A DNA stretch of 7,751 nt from Actinomycetes bacterium (GCA_029779995.1 JAKOZM010000188.1:1-7751), one strand, 5' to 3'; shown: positions 1 to 5,794, counted from the first letter of the stretch. The notes: generated by a model from the letters alone, not told the origin. Program-made: numbers and translations.

Positions 1-1
1 C

Positions 2-1732
2 GCGCCGCTGATCGCCGCCATCACCTCGATGCGGGTCATGGTCACCCGCAACGGCCGGGGCGCCTACCCGGCCACCGCCCAACGACCCCTGGCCGAGCAC
101 CACCCCAGCGGCCCCGCCGCGGTCATGCTGTGGGACCACACCCGGCGCCTGCCTGTGCTCGCTTTGGACTTCGACGCCAAACACGGCCACGGCCCCCGAT
201 CGGCCCAACGCGACGCCCTCGACGCCCTGGACCTGCTCACCGACGTCGGCCTGCACCCCATCGCCGATCGGGGCCCCACCGGCGGCTGGCACGTCTACGC
301 CCGCCTCCCCCAACCGGCCGCCGCCTGGGACGTGCGCCAAGTCGCCACCGCCCTCGCCCTCCGCTGGGCCACCCTGGACCCCTCCCCCCTGCTCAACATC
401 GAACACGGCTGTATCCGCCCACCCGGCTCACCGCACCGCTCAGGTGGCTACCAACGCCTTACGACGCCCCTGCACACCGCCCGGCACGCCCTCAGCAGCC
501 GACCCCCAAGCCACGCCTGGACCCACCTGCGTGACCGCATCGGCGCCGCCCAAGCCACCACCCCAGCGCCCACCCCCAGCGAACTGGGAGTCGCCGTGGT
601 GGGCATCACCCGCCGGCGGATCTCCGCGGCCGCGGACCAGCTCGCCCGCACCGGCACCCACCCCCAGCGCGAGTTCGACTCCCCCAGCGAAGCCCGTTAC
701 TCGGTCATCTGCTCGGCCGTCGCCGCCGGCTGGAGCCACGCCGACGTCGAAGCCTCCCTGCAAGGCCCCTGGAGCTGGCTGCGGGACTCCTACGGCACCA
801 AACACCACTCCGCGCTGCTGCGCGACTGGCGCAAAGCGCGAAATCAACGCACCAAAAATGTGCGCGGAAGAACTGTCCGGATTCCTTACACAAGCCAACA
901 GGTACACAGGGGGGGCACACCCCACCCACCGCTTCCTGACCTTGACGACGTTCACCTCGCCCTCCGGCGCTTCACCACGCACACCCGCGACCTGGCCCGA
1001 GCCCGCAGCCACAGCCCCACCCTGCGCGCCATCACCGCGGCCGTCATCTGGGCCGGCCACGTCCAAGGCCGCGTCCTGGTCAACATCGGTGTACGAGCCC
1101 TGGCCGAGCAGGCCGCCGTCTCCCACGTCACCGCCGCCGGTGCCCTGCACACCCTGGCCGAGGAAGGCCTCATCCAGCGCCTGTCCACCGGCCGCGGTCG
1201 TGACGCTGACGTCTGGCGTCTCAATGTTGAACTGGCCTACCACGCCAAACCAGCCCGTGGCCGCCGCGTCGGCCTCAGACCCGTTTTTCGGGCCTTAGGC
1301 CGCCACCTGGCCGGAGAGGTCTACGAAACCCTTCGCGAAGCGACAGGACCCCTCACAGCCCGGGAAATCGCACTTCAGCTCGGATACGCCCGCCAACGCG
1401 TCTTCGAGGCCCTCCAACTGCTCGCCGGCTGGCACCTCGCTGCCGTCACCCCCCACACCGGCTGGACTGCTGGCAGTGCAGACCCCACCGACCTCGCCCG
1501 ACGACTCGGAGGCTGGGCCGACTGGCACCACCAACACACCCGGCACACACACCAACGCGCAGCCTGGCGAGCCTGGCTCGAACGCCGCCGCTCCCCCACC
1601 ATCACCCCCGGCCAGCTGATTCTCGACGAAATCACCACCGCCCTGGTCGCCGACGAGAATGCCTGGATCGCCGAATACGCCAACGGCACCAGCCCACCAA
1701 CAGCCTCACCCCACCACACAGCCGCCGGCTGA
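2..1732 (+). CDS. Plasmid replication protein, archaeo-eukaryotic primase (prim-pol) type with C-terminal winged helices, probably 5'-partial
   Basis: Likely the plasmid replication initiator, a primase/polymerase of the archaeo-eukaryotic primase superfamily. Numbering from the ATG at 29 (567 residues), motif I is LALDFD (44-49, metal-binding Asp47 and Asp49), motif II is GWHVY (86-90, His88), and motif III is RPPGSPH (130-136). Two winged-helix-like segments follow: about 354-385 (VRALAEQAAVSHVTAAGALH onward) and about 441-475 (LTAREIALQLGYARQRVFEA onward), presumably for origin DNA binding. The frame is open to base 2, and neither ATG 29 nor ATG 38 has a Shine-Dalgarno sequence, so the gene probably begins left of the window. 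Residues 271-298 form an AT-richer, rare-codon linker between the catalytic part and the winged helices. The parA control region follows directly. The superfamily call rests on motif order; the initiator role is inferred from plasmid context. Confidence 0.75.
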   Translation, partial: APLIAAITSMRVMVTRNGRGAYPATAQRPLAEHHPSGPAAVMLWDHTRRLPVLALDFDAKHGHGPRSAQRDALDALDLLTDVGLHPIADRGPTGGWHVYARLPQPAAAWDVRQVATALALRWATLDPSPLLNIEHGCIRPPGSPHRSGGYQRLTTPLHTARHALSSRPPSHAWTHLRDRIGAAQATTPAPTPSELGVAVVGITRRRISAAADQLARTGTHPQREFDSPSEARYSVICSAVAAGWSHADVEASLQGPWSWLRDSYGTKHHSALLRDWRKARNQRTKNVRGRTVRIPYTSQQVHRGGTPHPPLPDLDDVHLALRRFTTHTRDLARARSHSPTLRAITAAVIWAGHVQGRVLVNIGVRALAEQAAVSHVTAAGALHTLAEEGLIQRLSTGRGRDADVWRLNVELAYHAKPARGRRVGLRPVFRALGRHLAGEVYETLREATGPLTAREIALQLGYARQRVFEALQLLAGWHLAAVTPHTGWTAGSADPTDLARRLGGWADWHHQHTRHTHQRAAWRAWLERRRSPTITPGQLILDEITTALVADENAWIAEYANGTSPPTASPHHTAAG

Positions 1733-1754
1733 GAACCAACTCAGGTAAGCGTGC

Positions 1755-1874
1755 TCGCGACAATGAGTGCTACAACACGTGCTACACCACCCGCGACACA
1801 AGGTGCATGGCAGCATGCAACGCATATAGCGACACGCCCCGCGTCAATCCCCGCGCATTGCAACGCGACATGGC
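1755..1874 (+). repeat. Ten in-register degenerate 12-bp units, candidate partition centromere (parS) and parA operator
   Basis: Cutting 1755-1874 into consecutive 12-mers puts GC at positions 3-4 of all ten. The consensus is nnGC(G/T)ACAnnnn. The core GCGACA or GCTACA is exact in units starting at 1755, 1767, 1779, 1791, 1827 and 1863. GCGACA itself recurs at 1757, 1793, 1829 and 1865, exactly 36 bp apart. The unit at 1839 has GCGTCA, one mismatch; units at 1803, 1815 and 1851 are more degenerate. The units just outside (1743, 1875) do not fit. Ribbon-helix-helix partition proteins are known to bind tandem short repeats upstream of parA, where they form the centromere and repress the operon. 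The position here, right before parA and its ribbon-helix-helix partner, fits that role. Confidence 0.65.
1804..1819. promoter_or_regulatory. Inverted repeat TGCATG-4-CATGCA inside the parA control region
   Basis: Perfect 6-bp arms (1804-1809 and 1814-1819) separated by GCAG. It covers the two least conserved of the 12-bp units and sits just before the TATA-containing stretch at 1823-1830 (CATATAGC), the most promoter-like sequence between the replication gene and parA. It could be an operator half-site pair or part of the centromere. The -10 assignment is only a guess, because no convincing -35 box was found. Confidence 0.35.
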
Positions 1875-1896
1875 ACCATGGGGCACGTTTCAGTTC

Positions 1897-1908
1897 GAAG
1901 GAAAGGAA
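1897..1908 (+). promoter_or_regulatory. Ribosome binding site that fixes the parA start
   Basis: The purine-rich GAAGGAAAGGAA ends 8 nt before the ATG at 1917. The upstream in-frame ATG at 1878 has no such site and would add 13 residues ahead of the usual ParA N-terminus, so 1917 is preferred. Confidence 0.7.
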
Positions 1909-1916
1909 TCCGACGC

Positions 1917-2807
1917 ATGGGTCTGCCGCGCTGCGTGGCCGTCATGAACGGCAAAGGGGGAGTAGGCAAAACCTCGATCGTGGCGAACGTGGGCGCCCTG
2001 GCGGCCGCCGCCGGCTACCGAGTCCTGCTCGTCGACCTCGACCCGCAAGGCAACCTGGCCGAGGACCTCGGCTACACCGGCGCCGACATTGATGATGAAG
2101 GCCAAGCGCTGTTCGCCGCGGTCGCCACCGGAACCCCTGCCACCATCTCCGGATCAGCCCGGGAACGCCTCGACGTCGTGTCCGCAGGGGAACGCACCGA
2201 AGAACTCGAAGGCCTTCTCAACATGCGCCGCCAGCGCACACCAGCGACCACCGTCGGTGCCATACGAGACGCTTTGCAGCCCATCAGCGACAACTACGAC
2301 CTGATCCTGCTCGACTGCCCGCCCGGGGGAGCGGCCCTGCAAGACGCCGCCCTGGGTGCGGCCCGCTGGCTGATCATCCCCAGCAAGACTGATGCCAGCA
2401 GCCGCAAGGGGCTGCGCACGATCGCACGCCGCTTCGTCGAAGCCCGCAACGCCGGCGCCGACGTGGACCTGCTCGGTGTCGTCCTGTTCGGGGCGGGCAG
2501 TAGTGCCACATCGATCCGTGAACAAGCCCGCGAGGAATTATCATCCGACCTTGGGGGAGTGGCCCCCGTCCTCGACACCGTCGTCAGGCACTCCGAAGCC
2601 TCAGCCCGGGCATCGCGACGCGACGGCCGCGTCGTCCACGAACTCGAGGCCGACGCCGCCAACCTGCCCAGCTGGTACGAGCGGCTTAAGAACCCCAGGA
2701 TCGACCTGCGCGATGTGCCCGCCTCCGTGACCGGTCTGGCAGGGGACTACCAGCAGCTCGCCCAAGAGATCCTGGCGAAAATCGCAGCCGCCGAGGTGAA
2801 GGCATGA
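1917..2807 (+). CDS. parA: ParA-family partition ATPase (small, type Ib-like)
   Basis: A 296-residue ParA/MinD-type ATPase that would bind the nucleoid when loaded with ATP and move plasmid copies held by its centromere-binding partner. The deviant Walker A is NGKGGVGKT (11-19) with the signature first Lys. The Walker A' is VDLDPQGN (39-46) and Walker B is LILLDCPP (129-136). The protein begins only a few residues before the P-loop. It therefore lacks the N-terminal helix-turn-helix of long type Ia ParA proteins, which usually repress their own operon, so repression here is expected to come from the partner. The start at 1917 is supported by a strong ribosome binding site. The stop overlaps the next start as ATGA, indicating translational coupling. 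The upstream 12-bp repeat array is the likely centromere and operator. The family is certain; the subtype is inferred from length and partner. Confidence 0.93.
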   Translation: MGLPRCVAVMNGKGGVGKTSIVANVGALAAAAGYRVLLVDLDPQGNLAEDLGYTGADIDDEGQALFAAVATGTPATISGSARERLDVVSAGERTEELEGLLNMRRQRTPATTVGAIRDALQPISDNYDLILLDCPPGGAALQDAALGAARWLIIPSKTDASSRKGLRTIARRFVEARNAGADVDLLGVVLFGAGSSATSIREQAREELSSDLGGVAPVLDTVVRHSEASARASRRDGRVVHELEADAANLPSWYERLKNPRIDLRDVPASVTGLAGDYQQLAQEILAKIAAAEVKA

Positions 2808-3346
2808 GCGGGCTGCCCCCGGTCGACCTGGCGTCCGCCTTCGGATCCACACGATCCGCCGGACTCACCGGCCTGCTGCCAACCAAAACCCCCCAGGCCT
2901 CAGAGAATCGCGAAGAATCCAGCACGCAGACCGCGGCCACAGCCGACGCCGCCCCCCGCGCGCCCAAGAAGACCAGCAAGCAGCCGGCGGCCAGCCCGCC
3001 GGCAAAGCCCAAAGCGGGACGACCGCGCGCCGTGATCGTCTATGTGACACCTGAACAGCAGCGCTGGCTGCGTGAGCATGTCGCACCGGGTCGCACACTC
3101 ACCGACATCACCCTCGACACCCTCGAAGCGCACCTGGAAGAACTCACCCCAACATCGACACCCGACGAGCCCACAGGCCTATTCGCCCGACCAACGCGGC
3201 CCGCTCCCCAACCCGGCGTCCAGATCCAACTGCGCATGACCCCCAGCAACTCGGACGTCCTTGACCGGCTCGTGGCCGAGCGAGGCTTCCCCAGCCGCTC
3301 CGCGCTCATCCGCGCAGCCCTGGCCGCCGCGCAAGAGAAGAAGTAG
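2804..3346 (+). CDS. ParB-like centromere-binding protein with ribbon-helix-helix C-terminus
   Basis: A 180-residue partner of parA, overlapping it by 4 bp (ATGA), with a GAGGTGAAGG ribosome binding site inside parA. It has no resemblance to canonical ParB (no ParB/RepB nuclease domain). Residues 1-26 are partly hydrophobic and may contact ParA. Residues 27-75 form a low-complexity linker rich in Ala, Pro, Lys and Thr. Residues 138-177 look like a ribbon-helix-helix domain: a beta strand (VQIQLRM), a Thr-Pro-capped helix, then SRSALIRAALAAAQ. Residues 76-114 (AVIVYVTPEQQRWLREHV onward) have the same strand-TP-helix-turn-helix layout, so the protein may carry two such folds in tandem. In small type Ib systems, proteins of this kind bind tandem repeats upstream of parA and repress the operon. 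The role is inferred from architecture and gene order. Confidence 0.75.
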   Translation: MSGLPPVDLASAFGSTRSAGLTGLLPTKTPQASENREESSTQTAATADAAPRAPKKTSKQPAASPPAKPKAGRPRAVIVYVTPEQQRWLREHVAPGRTLTDITLDTLEAHLEELTPTSTPDEPTGLFARPTRPAPQPGVQIQLRMTPSNSDVLDRLVAERGFPSRSALIRAALAAAQEKK

Positions 3347-3453
3347 CTCACCCCCCACTCACGTGGCCCCCGACACGGGCAGCCTCGCCGCTCGCTACAT
3401 GGTGGGGCATTCCCCTGAGCCGCGAGTGTGCGCCGCGGGTCCGAGTGCGTCAA

Positions 3454-3465
3454 GCCGCGCGCGGC
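3454..3465. repeat. Perfect 12-bp palindrome GCCGCGCGCGGC
   Basis: The sequence equals its own reverse complement. A GC-only palindrome of this length is not rare in such GC-rich DNA, so it is listed only as one of a cluster in the non-coding region. Confidence 0.3.
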
Positions 3466-3488
3466 GCGGCCAGCGCCTCCGCAACTTT

Positions 3489-3502
3489 CCCGCACGCGCG
3501 GG
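3489..3502. repeat. Inverted repeat CCCGC-4-GCGGG
   Basis: Five-bp perfect arms around ACGC. It lies 40 bp before the stronger palindrome at 3530-3543 and could be a small hairpin. Low weight by itself. Confidence 0.25.
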
Positions 3503-3529
3503 CACGCTCCTTCGTCGCGTCCCCGCATA

Positions 3530-3543
3530 TTTCGCGCGCGAAA
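3530..3543. repeat. Perfect 14-bp palindrome TTTCGCGCGCGAAA
   Basis: Exact self-complementarity over 14 bp with AT-containing ends, preceded by CATA. The mix of an AAA/TTT rim and a CG-alternating core makes chance less likely than for the pure-GC palindromes nearby. It could be a dimer-binding operator, and the alternating CG core could adopt Z-DNA or a cruciform. No known consensus was recognised. Confidence 0.45.
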
Positions 3544-3646
3544 CTAGCTCCCCCCGCTGCCCTTCGGGTGGACACCCCCGGCCCCCCGACGAGGCCCGGG
3601 CAGTTATCAGGGGATTGGCTAGAAACCGGCCACACCGTGAAAAGTG

Positions 3647-3668
3647 ACCCACCGTGCGCACTGTGGGT
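3647..3668. repeat. Near-perfect 22-bp palindrome centred on GTGCGCAC
   Basis: Arms 3647-3657 and 3658-3668 pair at 10 of 11 positions, with one C/T mismatch (3653 opposite 3662). The core GTGCGCAC is perfect. It lies mid-way in the non-coding region, after CACCGTGAAAAGTG, which shares CACCGTG with the left arm. Its length suits a dimeric DNA-binding protein site, such as a replication or partition factor site, or a cruciform. Confidence 0.5.
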
Positions 3669-3701
3669 GGTTGGTGGGGCGGCTCCCGATTTGTACCTAA
3701 T

Positions 3702-3728
3702 GGGTGGTGGGGGAGTGGGTATCGGGGG
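3702..3728 (+). other. G-quadruplex-type motif
   Basis: Four G-runs (3702-3704, 3709-3713, 3717-3719, 3724-3728) separated by loops of 4, 3 and 4 nt meet the usual G3+N1-7 pattern. Another G-rich stretch (3665-3679) lies just before. The last G-run is also the left arm of the 12-bp palindrome CGGGGGCCCCCG at 3723-3734, so the two structures would compete. In GC-rich genomes such motifs are fairly common. Confidence 0.4.
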
Positions 3729-3756
3729 CCCCCGTTCCTATGGGGCAGACGAAGAG

Positions 3757-3823
3757 GAAAGCCCCCCTCGTCTTCCGAGCCGGCGGGGGGAGTCAGCTGG
3801 GCCACGACGAGGGGGGGGCTTTC
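3757..3823. terminator. Long inverted repeat, candidate bidirectional terminator or origin hairpin
   Basis: The left arm 3757-3772 (GAAAGCCCCCCTCGTC) is complementary to the right arm 3806-3823 (GACGAGGGGGGGGCTTTC) apart from two extra G in the right arm. The loop is 33 nt. A GC-rich stem flanked by AAAG and CTTT is the shape of a bidirectional terminator, and on the minus strand the stem is followed by TTTCCTCTTC. There is no long U-tract, so a single-strand origin or structural hairpin is an alternative. Confidence 0.4.
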
Positions 3824-3870
3824 GACCCACTCAAGTTACCCCTTGTGCGGATCTCGCGAAACTGGAAGGA

Positions 3871-3932
3871 TTGTTGTAGGATGTGATGATACAACAAAAT
3901 ACATACAACATGTACATACAACATACAGAACA
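3871..3932. promoter_or_regulatory. AT-rich repeat block upstream of the KfrA-like gene, candidate autoregulatory operator
   Basis: A sharply AT-rich stretch in otherwise GC-rich DNA. ATACAACA occurs three times in direct orientation at 3889, 3903 and 3916 (steps of 14 and 13 bp). The last two lie within the perfect direct repeat TACATACAACAT at 3900-3911 and 3913-3924. An inverted copy gives TTGTTGTA (3871-3878) facing TACAACAA (3890-3897) with an 11-nt spacer. KfrA proteins are known to bind and repress their own promoters, so this is the best operator candidate. The low melting stability also fits an unwinding element. Confidence 0.55.
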
Positions 3933-3933
3933 C

Positions 3934-3939
3934 GGGAGG
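3934..3939 (+). promoter_or_regulatory. Ribosome binding site of the KfrA-like gene
   Basis: GGGAGG lies 8 nt before the ATG at 3948 and selects this start over the far-upstream in-frame ATG at 3654, which would read through the palindromes and operator. Confidence 0.75.
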
Positions 3940-3947
3940 TACACGGG

Positions 3948-4559
3948 ATGCCCGCCACCACAGGACTGACCGTCGAAGAAATCCACGCCGCGGCCGACGG
4001 GCTCGACGCCCAGGGCCTGAGGCCCACACTGAACGCCATCCGCAAAGCGGTGGGCCGCGGATCGTTCACCACCATCAGCGCGGCCATGTCCTCCTGGCAG
4101 CCACCGCAGGCCAGCGTGACGACCGCCCAGGAACCCGTTCCCGACGCCGTCGCAGAACGCGCCGATAGCTTCACGGCCCAGCTGTGGGCGCTAGCCGTAG
4201 CAGCCGCCGAGGAGCGGATCGCCGCCCAGAAAGAAGAGCTCGCCGCCGAACGCGCCGAACTGGTCGCCACCCGTGACGAGGCCGTGGCCCTGGCCGATGC
4301 CATCACCGCCGAACTCGACGAACACCGCGCCACCAGCGCCACCCAGATCGAGCAGCTCAGCGAGCAACTCGAACAGGCAGCCACCAGCCTGGCCGACGCC
4401 CAACAAGCGGGAGAACAGTACCGGGCGGACGCCGAGCAGGCCAAAGTCGCCGCCGCCGAACTCACCGGCAGACTCGGCGCCCTCACCGACGAACGCGACC
4501 AGCTACGCGCCGACCTGGCCGCCGCGCAACAAGAGATCGGCCGCCTCGCACAGGAGTAA
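3948..4559 (+). CDS. KfrA-like DNA-binding coiled-coil protein
   Basis: A 203-residue protein with the two-part KfrA layout. Residues about 7-50 (LTVEEIHAAADGLDAQGLRP, then LNAIRKAVGRGSFTTISAAM and SSW) match the plasmid replication region DNA-binding N-terminal domain, including the G(R)GSFTTI turn and the tryptophan after it. Residues about 68-203 are a nearly uninterrupted Ala/Glu/Gln/Arg coiled coil with no Pro after residue 65. KfrA proteins act as autorepressors and as filamentous or clustering accessory factors for plasmid stability. The AT-rich repeats ending about 16 bp before the start are the expected binding site. At 203 residues it is shorter than the IncP KfrA (over 300 residues), so the coil is reduced. 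A strong ribosome binding site supports the ATG at 3948. The next gene is 239 bp away and probably has its own promoter. Confidence 0.8.
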   Translation: MPATTGLTVEEIHAAADGLDAQGLRPTLNAIRKAVGRGSFTTISAAMSSWQPPQASVTTAQEPVPDAVAERADSFTAQLWALAVAAAEERIAAQKEELAAERAELVATRDEAVALADAITAELDEHRATSATQIEQLSEQLEQAATSLADAQQAGEQYRADAEQAKVAAAELTGRLGALTDERDQLRADLAAAQQEIGRLAQE

Positions 4560-4692
4560 GTCGGGGGGGAGCAGCGCCCGGACACTACATGTGGGTGTCT
4601 CATGAACGAATGCTTTTGAGGACAACGATGGCGCAGCTTTGGGTCCAGGGCCTCTGCGGCAACTCCGCGGGTCTGAGCCGGAGGGGGGCAAG

Positions 4693-4702
4693 CGGGGCCC
4701 CG
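4693..4702. repeat. Perfect 10-bp palindrome CGGGGCCCCG in the intergenic region 4560-4798
   Basis: It is the only structure noted in this 239-bp gap between the KfrA-like gene and the membrane protein gene. It resembles the 3723-3734 palindrome CGGGGGCCCCCG by one bp per arm. No convincing promoter was found, though GATAGT (4747-4752) is a weak -10 candidate. GC-only palindromes are common here, so the weight is low. Confidence 0.25.
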
Positions 4703-4798
4703 ATTCCCTTGGCGAGAAGGCGGCAGGAAGCCCGGTACACAATCGAGATAGTTCACCGGCGAGGCTGGTGGGGTGATAAGGGGAGGCGGGGATTCGCG

Positions 4799-5794
4799 AT
4801 GAGTGACCAGATGCCCAGCTACCGGGTCGGTGACGTGGTTAATGGCCATCGCTGGAGCGGGACGACGTGGGAGCCGGTCGTGCCAGGTTGGGGGTCGAAC
4901 CCGGGTCCGGGTGTTCCTCAACATCAGATCGGCGAGGTGGTCAACGGTTATCGCTGGAACGGGACGACCTGGGATCAGGTCTTGCCGGGTTGGGGGTCGA
5001 ACCCGAGTCCGGCTGTTCCTCAACATCAGATCGGCGAGGTGGTCAACGGTTATCGCTGGAACGGGACGACCTGGGATCAGGTCTTGCCAGGTTGGGGGGC
5101 CAACCCGGGCATGGGCATGCCGCAGTATCAGATCGGTCAGGTGGTGAATGGGCATCGGTGGAACGGCGCTGCGTGGGAGCCGATCGCGGCAGGTTGGGCA
5201 GCCGCCCCGCCGCCGAACAAGCCCTGGTATCAAGCCCCGCTATATATCGGCCTGATGATCGTAGGCGCGCTGGTCATCGTTGGGCTGGCTCTCAGTCGCG
5301 GCCAGGGGAGTCCGTCGGCGAGCACGCAACCTGAACAGCCGACGGTTGCCACAGACGATGTGGCGAGCGCGACTCCCGCAGGTGACACGAGTTTCGTCGA
5401 TGGCGTGCTCACGACCCCGGAGATGAAGATTGTGATCACCGACCACAAGGTGATTCAGCCGGGCAACAAGGGCAATGAGTACGGGGAGAAGCCGGTCATC
5501 GCCTTCTGGTACAAGATCACCAACCTGAGCGGCGGGAACCTCAGTCCCATGGAGTGGATCTTTGTGTTCACCGCCTATCAGGACAACAACCCCAACGCCG
5601 AGAACGAGATTGGAGTGGGCTCGCTTCCCGATAGTGCGTTCCGGGACAGCCAAACAGAGGAGATCAAGGAGGGCGGCACCGTCGAGAACGCCATGGCCTA
5701 CGAACTCGACGACCTGACAACGCCGGTTGAACTCGTCGCGTCCGACGACCTTGGAATGACCGAGATCGGTAGGCAGACGTACCCGGTGAGTTAG
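4799..5794 (+). CDS. Membrane protein with four Trp-rich 34-residue repeats and a DUF5067-like domain
   Basis: A 331-residue protein of unknown function. Residues 8-41, 42-75, 76-109 and 110-140 are tandem repeats built on IG(E/D/Q)VVNG(Y/H)RWNGTTW, then PGW. The R-W-x-G-x-x-W core recalls the short Trp motifs (such as DUF2510) that precede membrane anchors in many actinobacterial proteins. One transmembrane helix spans about 147-166. A Ser/Thr/Pro-rich linker (168-200) leads to residues about 203-320, which resemble DUF5067 (FTAYQDN and ENAMAYELDDLTTPVELVAS are the familiar stretches). There is no signal peptide, so the repeats are expected inside and the C-terminal domain outside, though flanking charges are not decisive. 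The start at 4799 follows GGGAGG at 4781-4786; in-frame ATG 4589 has no such site and would read through an intergenic stretch. The gene converges on the minus-strand pair and may be a surface binding or signalling protein. Confidence 0.7.
   Translation: MSDQMPSYRVGDVVNGHRWSGTTWEPVVPGWGSNPGPGVPQHQIGEVVNGYRWNGTTWDQVLPGWGSNPSPAVPQHQIGEVVNGYRWNGTTWDQVLPGWGANPGMGMPQYQIGQVVNGHRWNGAAWEPIAAGWAAAPPPNKPWYQAPLYIGLMIVGALVIVGLALSRGQGSPSASTQPEQPTVATDDVASATPAGDTSFVDGVLTTPEMKIVITDHKVIQPGNKGNEYGEKPVIAFWYKITNLSGGNLSPMEWIFVFTAYQDNNPNAENEIGVGSLPDSAFRDSQTEEIKEGGTVENAMAYELDDLTTPVELVASDDLGMTEIGRQTYPVS
4820..5218 (+). repeat. Four tandem 102-bp coding repeats (last one truncated)
   Basis: Units start at 4820, 4922, 5024 and 5126. 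The first 65 nt of units 2 and 3 (4922-4986 and 5024-5088) are identical, including synonymous sites, whereas the end of unit 2 (GTTCCTCAA) matches unit 1. This mosaic points to a recent duplication or unequal crossover. Unit 4 has diverged and ends after about 93 nt, near the membrane helix. Confidence 0.85.

Larger units (their letters stand above)
3347..3947. other. 601-bp non-coding region, candidate origin or control region
   Basis: No credible gene lies between the partition operon and the KfrA-like gene. Open frames here are Arg/Pro-rich, have no ribosome binding site and resemble no family. The stretch instead holds palindromes at 3454-3465, 3489-3502, 3530-3543, 3647-3668 and 3723-3734, a G-run motif at 3702-3728, a long inverted repeat at 3757-3823 and an AT-rich repeat block at 3871-3932. 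Clustered palindromes beside AT-rich DNA suggest an origin, replication terminus or partition/control region. Which one cannot be decided from sequence alone, and no classic iteron set was found. Confidence 0.5.

Noticed and set aside
440..1243. 267-residue minus-strand open frame
   Set aside because: Antisense to the replication gene, Gly/Val-rich low-complexity composition typical of shadow frames in GC-rich DNA.
1878..1916. Upstream ATG for parA at 1878
   Set aside because: It has no ribosome binding site, lies right after the repeat array and adds non-family residues; ATG 1917 has a strong site.
3395..3879. Open frames on both strands (3395-3805 minus, 3445-3879 plus) in the non-coding region
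   Set aside because: Arg/Pro/Gly-rich, no ribosome binding site, no family resemblance, and they run through the palindromes and hairpin.
3843..3882. Promoter pair for kfrA (TTGTGC with TAGGAT)
   Set aside because: The spacing is far too long and no other -35 box fits TAGGAT; only the repeat block is reported.
4589..4798. Long N-terminal extension of the membrane protein from ATG 4589
   Set aside because: Arg-rich residues unlike the rest, with no ribosome binding site; GGGAGG lies before ATG 4799 and the repeat domain begins there.
4820..5218. CRISPR-like array
   Set aside because: The repeats are contiguous 102-bp coding units in frame, without spacers.
3836..5233. 465-residue open frame on the minus strand
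   Set aside because: It is the antisense of the KfrA-like gene and the Trp-repeat gene; its apparent repeats mirror the 102-bp coding repeats.
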